Assembly: GCA_964541895.1 (NCBI GenBank)
Contig: CAZISM010000004.1
Location: 57,327 to 121,326, forward strand
DNA: 64,000 nucleotides
Source of the DNA: CAZISM01 sp964541895
Lineage (GTDB): Bacteria > Zhuqueibacterota > Zhuqueibacteria > Residuimicrobiales > Residuimicrobiaceae
Direction of reading: 5' to 3'
Under the pieces are notes generated by a model that saw only the letters and a list, made by a program, of their open reading frames with translations, was not told where the DNA came from and made no database searches. The position numbers and the translations under genes were made by a program. Shown here piece by piece: positions 60,180 through 64,000 of this stretch (its first letter is position 1; each line of letters begins with the position of its first letter).

Positions 60180-60376
60180 GAAGCGATCGCAGAGGTCTGC
60201 TGCAGCATTTCGTTGAACAGCTGCACCAGGTGGCGCAGCTGTTTTTCCCTGCTGCGCAGCATCTCTTTATAGTCGTTGCTTTTGCAGTGATGAATCCCCA
60301 CCAGCGTCTCTCCCAGATCCTTTTCGAGCAACACGGTGATGAGCTCGACATCCTCTTTTGCCAGTTCGACCTTCAT
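60176..60376 (-). CDS. small conserved-type helical protein (hypothetical)
   Basis: A 66-residue protein starting MKVELAKEDVELITVLLEKD, ending in a charged helix LRSREKQLRHLVQLFNEML. It resembles the many short two-helix bacterial proteins of pattern E-L-x(2)-VLxxxLxxLxxEIxHTxxxxYKxxL. ATG 60376 is chosen because GAGGAG precedes it; the frame extends upstream without another likely start. Function is unknown. Confidence 0.6.
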   Translation of the reverse strand: MKVELAKEDVELITVLLEKDLGETLVGIHHCKSNDYKEMLRSREKQLRHLVQLFNEMLQQTSAIAS

Positions 60377-60855
60377 TGGAATCTCCTCTTCTGGTTCCCG
60401 TTGTGACCGCGGGAACCGGTCTGTGCCATGGTCTGTTAGACTGCACGCGGTGTCATCCAAATCGTGAATCGCAGTACGAGCGGTTAAAAAATGCCGGACC
60501 TCTCAGAGATGTCTGAAAATTGGGATCAATTCAGGGCTCTAAAGATATATAATCAATTTTACCTTTCTTAGCAAGGGAAATCAGATCCGGCCGCACACCT
60601 CCTTGTTCCGGCAGCATGCCATTCAGATCATATGAAAAGCACCTCTCTGCGCCTTTCTGCAGCCGCGGCGTTTCTGCATGGCCGGATGTGTTCTTCGTCG
60701 CTGGAAACGGCGTCGCTCCATTCCGCTAACAGCCCTTGCACCACAGCCGTGACAGCGCATAGTAAAAGTGCTCTGCTCTATTCCATACCCGACGCCTGCA
60801 CACCCCCTCTCTCCATTCGCGATGACTCTAGATTGCAGACCCTGTCACCCTGTTT
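60377..60855. other. gene-free region upstream of the 66-residue protein and after the AspA-like lyase
   Basis: No convincing gene. An AT-rich section with ATATATAATC (near 60545) could hold promoter elements. The stretch GATGTCTGAAAATTGGGATC followed by AATTCAGGG (about 60506-60534) resembles the sequence at 41414-41441, suggesting a dispersed degenerate repeat. A plus-strand open frame at 60632-61027 is judged spurious. Confidence 0.4.
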
Positions 60856-62265
60856 TTACGTGGTCACGTTCACACGTGGCCTCGGCACACCCGGACGGGT
60901 TAATTGTTCGGCGGAAAACAGCTCAATGATCTCTGCTTCTGACAGGATCTTTTTATCCGCAATGACCTGCAGCACCGATTTTTTATCCCGCAACGCCTCT
61001 TTCATAACCTGGGCCGCCCGGTCATAGCCGATGATCACATTCAACACCGTCGCCAGCCCCAGACTGTTGGCGAAATAGTATTGGCAGCGCTCTTTGTTGA
61101 CGGTGATGCCGGCCACACAGCGCTGGTGAAAAACGGCGAGGCTCGACGTTAATATCCTGAGCGAGGAAAGAATATTGTGAATAATGACCGGCATCATGAC
61201 ATTCAATTCCAGCTGGCCGGCCTGTACAGCCATGGCCACCGTCGTATCATGGCCGATGACCTGAAAACAGACCATGTTGAGCATTTCCGCCATCACCGGA
61301 TTGACCTTGCCGGGCATGATCGAAGATCCCGGCTGCACCGGCGGCAGCACAATTTCATCCAGCCCGGTAGCCGGACCGGAGCTGAGCAGCCGCAGATCGT
61401 TGGCGATGCGGATCAATTCCAGAGCCAGGCTGCGCAACGCGCCGGAAAAGGCGCTGAACGGCCGCATGCTCTGCATGGCCTCAAACAGATCGTCGCCGGC
61501 TTTGAGCTCGTCACCGACCAGGTCACTGAGCACCTCGACCATGCGAAAGCGGTAGCGGGGATCGCTGTTCAAGCCGGTGCCGGCGGCGCTGCCGCCGATG
61601 CCGAGCACCTTAAACTCCTGCGCCGCCTGCTCGATGGCGATGCGTGCCTTTTCCAGGCTTTTGCCATAGGCGGCAAATTCCTGTCCCACGGTCACCGGCA
61701 CGGCATCCTGAAGATGGGTGCGGCCGCTCTTGATAACATGCTCGAATTTTTTACCCAACTCTTTGAAAGCAGCCGCCAGAAGGTCAAGCGCACTGAAAAA
61801 CGGCGGCATCATTTTCAGAATCGCCAGCCGCATGGCTGTGGGAAAAACATCATTGGTGGATTGACCAAAGTTGACATGATCGTTGGGATGGACCAGCTGG
61901 TACTGGCCGCGCTGACCTCCCAGGATCTCTATGGCCCGGTTGGCGACCACTTCGTTGATGTTCATGTGGTGCGAGGTGCCGGCACCGGCCTGAAAGACAT
62001 CGACGACAAACTGGTCCTGCCACCGGCCTGCCATAATCTCCTCGGCGGCCTGCACGATCGCCCGGGCCGGTTCTATCCTGATCAGGCCCAGTTCGCTGTT
62101 GACCAGGGCTGCCGCTTTTTTTATCGCTGCTGTGGCCCAAACAAGGTCAGGATGCGCGCGCTGGCCGCTGATGGGGAAATTTTCCACCGCCCGCGCCGTC
62201 TGCACCCCGTAATAGGCCTGTTCCGGCACCTGCAATTCGCCCAGAGAATCTTTTTCCAAACGCAT
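60856..62265 (-). CDS. aspA: aspartate ammonia-lyase-like enzyme (AspA/FumC superfamily)
   Basis: Fumarase/aspartase superfamily enzyme releasing ammonia from aspartate to give fumarate. MRLEKDSLGELQVPEQAYYG and VQTARAVENFPISG open the protein. The superfamily signature is GSSIMPGKVNPVMAEMLNMV. The downstream block CFQVIGHDTTVAMAVQAGQL then ELNVMMPVI matches aspartase (CFKVIGND...AGQLQLNVM) better than fumarase C (GNFELNVFRP). STNDVFPTAMRLA also favours aspartase. Residues TSHHMNINEV replace the usual TSxNMN. ATG 62265 with GAGG upstream is chosen; the open frame runs further 5' but through the promoter region. 469 residues. Fumarate would feed the Sdh/Frd complex. Confidence 0.8.
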   Translation of the reverse strand: MRLEKDSLGELQVPEQAYYGVQTARAVENFPISGQRAHPDLVWATAAIKKAAALVNSELGLIRIEPARAIVQAAEEIMAGRWQDQFVVDVFQAGAGTSHHMNINEVVANRAIEILGGQRGQYQLVHPNDHVNFGQSTNDVFPTAMRLAILKMMPPFFSALDLLAAAFKELGKKFEHVIKSGRTHLQDAVPVTVGQEFAAYGKSLEKARIAIEQAAQEFKVLGIGGSAAGTGLNSDPRYRFRMVEVLSDLVGDELKAGDDLFEAMQSMRPFSAFSGALRSLALELIRIANDLRLLSSGPATGLDEIVLPPVQPGSSIMPGKVNPVMAEMLNMVCFQVIGHDTTVAMAVQAGQLELNVMMPVIIHNILSSLRILTSSLAVFHQRCVAGITVNKERCQYYFANSLGLATVLNVIIGYDRAAQVMKEALRDKKSVLQVIADKKILSEAEIIELFSAEQLTRPGVPRPRVNVTT

Positions 62266-62376
62266 AGGAACCTCAAAAAAATCGTGATTTTCTTTTAACT
62301 TATTTTTCCTTAAATTAAACAGTCCGATTCTATAGATTAATTCCACGGCGCTGACGGTTAACGAACAGACAACACT

Positions 62377-62994
62377 ATGGCCTGTGTACGCTACGAAATT
62401 CACCCCACTCAGCCGCAAGAACGGCTACTGCAAAAAGCGGTGCGCATACTGCAAGATGGCGGCCTGCTGATCTATCCCACGGACACCGTGTACGGACTGG
62501 GATGCGATCTGCTGCTGAAAAAGGGGGTCGAGCGCATCTATCAGATCAAGGGTAACAACAAGCGCAAGCTGCTGAGTTTTATCTGCCCGGACCTGAAGGA
62601 AATCAGCCGCTTCGCTCACGTATCCACGCCGGCCTACAAGGTGATGAAGCATCTCCTGCCCGGACCATACACGTTTATCCTGGAAGCGACGCGACAGGTG
62701 CCCAAATTGCTGCTGGAAAAGCGCAAAACCGTGGGTATTCGCGTGCCCGACCATCCCGCGTGCATGCGGTTACTGGAGCTGCTGGGCCATCCCATCATCA
62801 GCACCAGCGCCACCATCAAGGAAGAGCCGTATCTCAATGAACCGGATGAAATTGTCGAGATTTTTTACCATCTGGTGGATCTGTTTCTCGATGCCGGAGA
62901 AGGCGGCCTCACTCCTTCCAGCATTATCGATCTGAGCGAAGAGCCGTTCAAAGTGCTGCGCGCCGGCAAAGGCGATATTTCCATGTTCGCATAG
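62377..62994 (+). CDS. Sua5/YciO/YrdC-family (threonylcarbamoyl-AMP synthase-like) protein
   Basis: A 205-residue protein of the Sua5/YrdC fold, which in TsaC/Sua5 makes threonylcarbamoyl-adenylate for t6A tRNA modification. GGLLIYPTDTVYGLGCDLLL then KKGVERIYQIKGNNKRKLLS are the nucleotide- and substrate-binding blocks. LPGPYTFILEA, VGIRVPDHPACMRLLELLG and PIISTSATIKEEPYLNE follow. KGNNKRKLLSFICPDLKEIS is closer to YciO proteins than to TsaC, so t6A activity is less certain. It is divergent from the AspA-like gene with an AT-rich 111-base promoter region. Confidence 0.85.
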   Translation: MACVRYEIHPTQPQERLLQKAVRILQDGGLLIYPTDTVYGLGCDLLLKKGVERIYQIKGNNKRKLLSFICPDLKEISRFAHVSTPAYKVMKHLLPGPYTFILEATRQVPKLLLEKRKTVGIRVPDHPACMRLLELLGHPIISTSATIKEEPYLNEPDEIVEIFYHLVDLFLDAGEGGLTPSSIIDLSEEPFKVLRAGKGDISMFA

Positions 62995-63037
62995 AGGATT
63001 GGTATTCATATTTTTTACCTGCGTACGGAGGAGGATT

Positions 63038-64000
63038 GTGCGTCGATTTATTCTGTTGTTCGCCCTTGCAGCCGCTTCAGCTTTTGCTCAGGTCAAAGAG
63101 ACCTGCCCGCGTGAAATGGATGCCCTTATCGCCAAAACCAGGCTGGAGATGTGCCCCGAGACCAGGCTCGACTATGTCGCGCTCTATTGCGAGACCGGGG
63201 ACAGCACCCTCGTCCTGAAAGGCGAGTCCTCCCACGCCGCCGTCTGTGATTCCCTGCTGCAGCGGGCCAGCCGGCTCTACCCCAAAGTGCGCAACGAAAT
63301 GATCCTGCTGCCGCATCCGTCGCTGGGTGAAAGAGTATATGGCGTCATGCGCCTCAGCACCGGTCTGCTTCGCCGCCATCCGGATCATGATATGGAGATG
63401 ATCAGCCAGGGTTTGCTGGGCGAACCGGTACAGCTTTTGAAACGGTCGGGCGCATTTTATTTCTGCAAGCTGGCGGACGGTTACCTGGGTTGGATGGAGG
63501 GATTCTCTGTCCAGGAAATGAACCGCCAGGAGTATGAACGATGGCAGGCCGCCGACAAGGTGATTTTCCTCCAGGGCGTCGGCCTGATATACAGCGAAAA
63601 AAATACCAAATCCAATCCGGTCAGCGATATCGTCGCCGGCAGCATTGTAATCAAAAAAAAGAAACAAGGCAAGTGGCTCCGCGTGGCGCTGCCTGACGGA
63701 CGCGAAGGTTATCTGCTTAAAAATCAAGTGATGGACTTTGCCGAGTTCAACCGACAGCATCAGGCCAAAGAGAAACAACTGGTCAAGACGGCAATGGCTT
63801 ACCTCGGCATTCCCTATCTCTGGGGCGGTAATTCTCCCAAAGGGTTCGACTGTTCCGGTTTTACCAAAACCATCTATCGCATGAACGGCATCGAGCTGCC
63901 GCGCGACGCCAACATGCAGGTCCTGGCCGGCCAACCGGTGGAGTTGGATTCGACCTATTCTAATCTGCAACCCGGGGATCTGCTGTTTTTCGGCCCCAGA
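63038..64000 (+). CDS. NlpC/P60-family peptidoglycan endopeptidase with SH3-like domains (3' truncated)
   Basis: The frame is open to the window end (321 codons). It begins at GTG 63038 behind GGAGGAGG. The signal peptide is RRFILLFALAAASAFAQ. Residues about 100-240 contain two SH3-like bacterial domains (LLGEPVQLLKRSGAFYFCKL then ADGYLGWMEGF; GSIVIKKKKQGKWLRVALPD). The NlpC/P60 domain starts near residue 250 with AYLGIPYLWGGNSPKGFDCS, catalytic Cys272, then GFTKTIYRMNGIELPRDA. The catalytic His lies beyond the edge. It cuts D-gamma-glutamyl-diaminopimelate or similar cross-links in the wall. Confidence 0.92.
   Translation, partial: MRRFILLFALAAASAFAQVKETCPREMDALIAKTRLEMCPETRLDYVALYCETGDSTLVLKGESSHAAVCDSLLQRASRLYPKVRNEMILLPHPSLGERVYGVMRLSTGLLRRHPDHDMEMISQGLLGEPVQLLKRSGAFYFCKLADGYLGWMEGFSVQEMNRQEYERWQAADKVIFLQGVGLIYSEKNTKSNPVSDIVAGSIVIKKKKQGKWLRVALPDGREGYLLKNQVMDFAEFNRQHQAKEKQLVKTAMAYLGIPYLWGGNSPKGFDCSGFTKTIYRMNGIELPRDANMQVLAGQPVELDSTYSNLQPGDLLFFGPR

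Noticed and set aside
60632..61027. Plus-strand open frame of 131 codons
   Set aside because: Its second half is antisense to the AspA-like lyase; Ser/Thr/Cys-rich and without a ribosome-binding site.
1..64000. tRNA, rRNA, CRISPR arrays or transposase genes
   Set aside because: Intergenic regions were read for T-loop-like GGTTCRANYCC, regular spaced repeats and transposase motifs; none was convincing. A tRNA search program would be decisive.

Overview
This window looks like part of a metagenome-assembled genome from a Gram-negative bacterium of the FCB supergroup, possibly candidate phylum KSB1 or a Calditrichota-like lineage. The evidence is a PorV-type outer-membrane protein, a type IX secretion (T9SS) C-terminal sorting domain, DUF5683 proteins, a TonB receptor and lipoprotein or Sec signals. 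The phylum call is inference; the FCB assignment is fairly safe. Two 100-N scaffold gaps mark it as a draft. No rRNA, tRNA, CRISPR array, prophage or insertion sequence was recognised.

Layout. 1-7.6 kb: the end of a GH78 alpha-L-rhamnosidase, a palindromic interspersed repeat, a POT-family transporter broken by a gap, a SIS-domain protein, a DDAH-type amidinohydrolase, an SRPBCC protein, and a convergent pair of peptidases (M55 D-aminopeptidase and M29-like). 7.8-12.6 kb: ecfT-truA-transaldolase-htrA-purB, tightly spaced. 12.8-20.5 kb: housekeeping genes purC, pssA, a DUF4321 gene, two tatA genes, gatA-gatB, accB-accC and gcvH. 21-30 kb: an envelope cluster with PorV, a T9SS-exported M6-like protein whose zinc motif is lost, a three-part HEXXH peptidase/TolB propeller/Omp85-like barrel protein, and two DUF5683 paralogues. 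30-34 kb: a DapA-family aldolase with a palindromic operator upstream and a large protein with two nucleotidyltransferase motifs (GlnD/GlnE-like). 34.5-38 kb: a succinate dehydrogenase/fumarate reductase operon in the unusual order flavoprotein, two membrane subunits, iron-sulfur subunit. 38-46 kb: a LysE exporter converging on a long minus-strand operon (parvulin lipoprotein, RarD, sugar ABC binding protein, two permeases, and a polytopic membrane protein fused to a THEP1-type NTPase). 46-49.8 kb: a NikR-controlled operon (NikR, TonB receptor, ECF S component, methyltransferase) behind a clear NikR-type operator. 49.9-53.4 kb: NamZ muramidase and a LysM lytic transglycosylase, overlapping, with a palindrome-rich divergent promoter region. 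53.4-58.2 kb: a secreted helical protein, a membrane protein, an MFS transporter and SelA. 58.2-64 kb: acyl-CoA synthetase, small ORFs, an AspA/FumC-superfamily lyase, a Sua5/YciO protein and an NlpC/P60 hydrolase cut by the window end.

The genes suggest a heterotroph that degrades plant-type polysaccharide (rhamnosidase, sugar ABC transporter) and peptides (POT transporter, D-aminopeptidase). It exports proteins through T9SS, remodels and recycles its own peptidoglycan, uses selenocysteine (SelA), and imports nickel or a nickel complex under NikR control. The most unusual items are the NikR operon, the dead M6 T9SS cargo next to PorV, the peptidase-propeller-barrel fusion, the membrane-NTPase fusion and the twin-nucleotidyltransferase protein.
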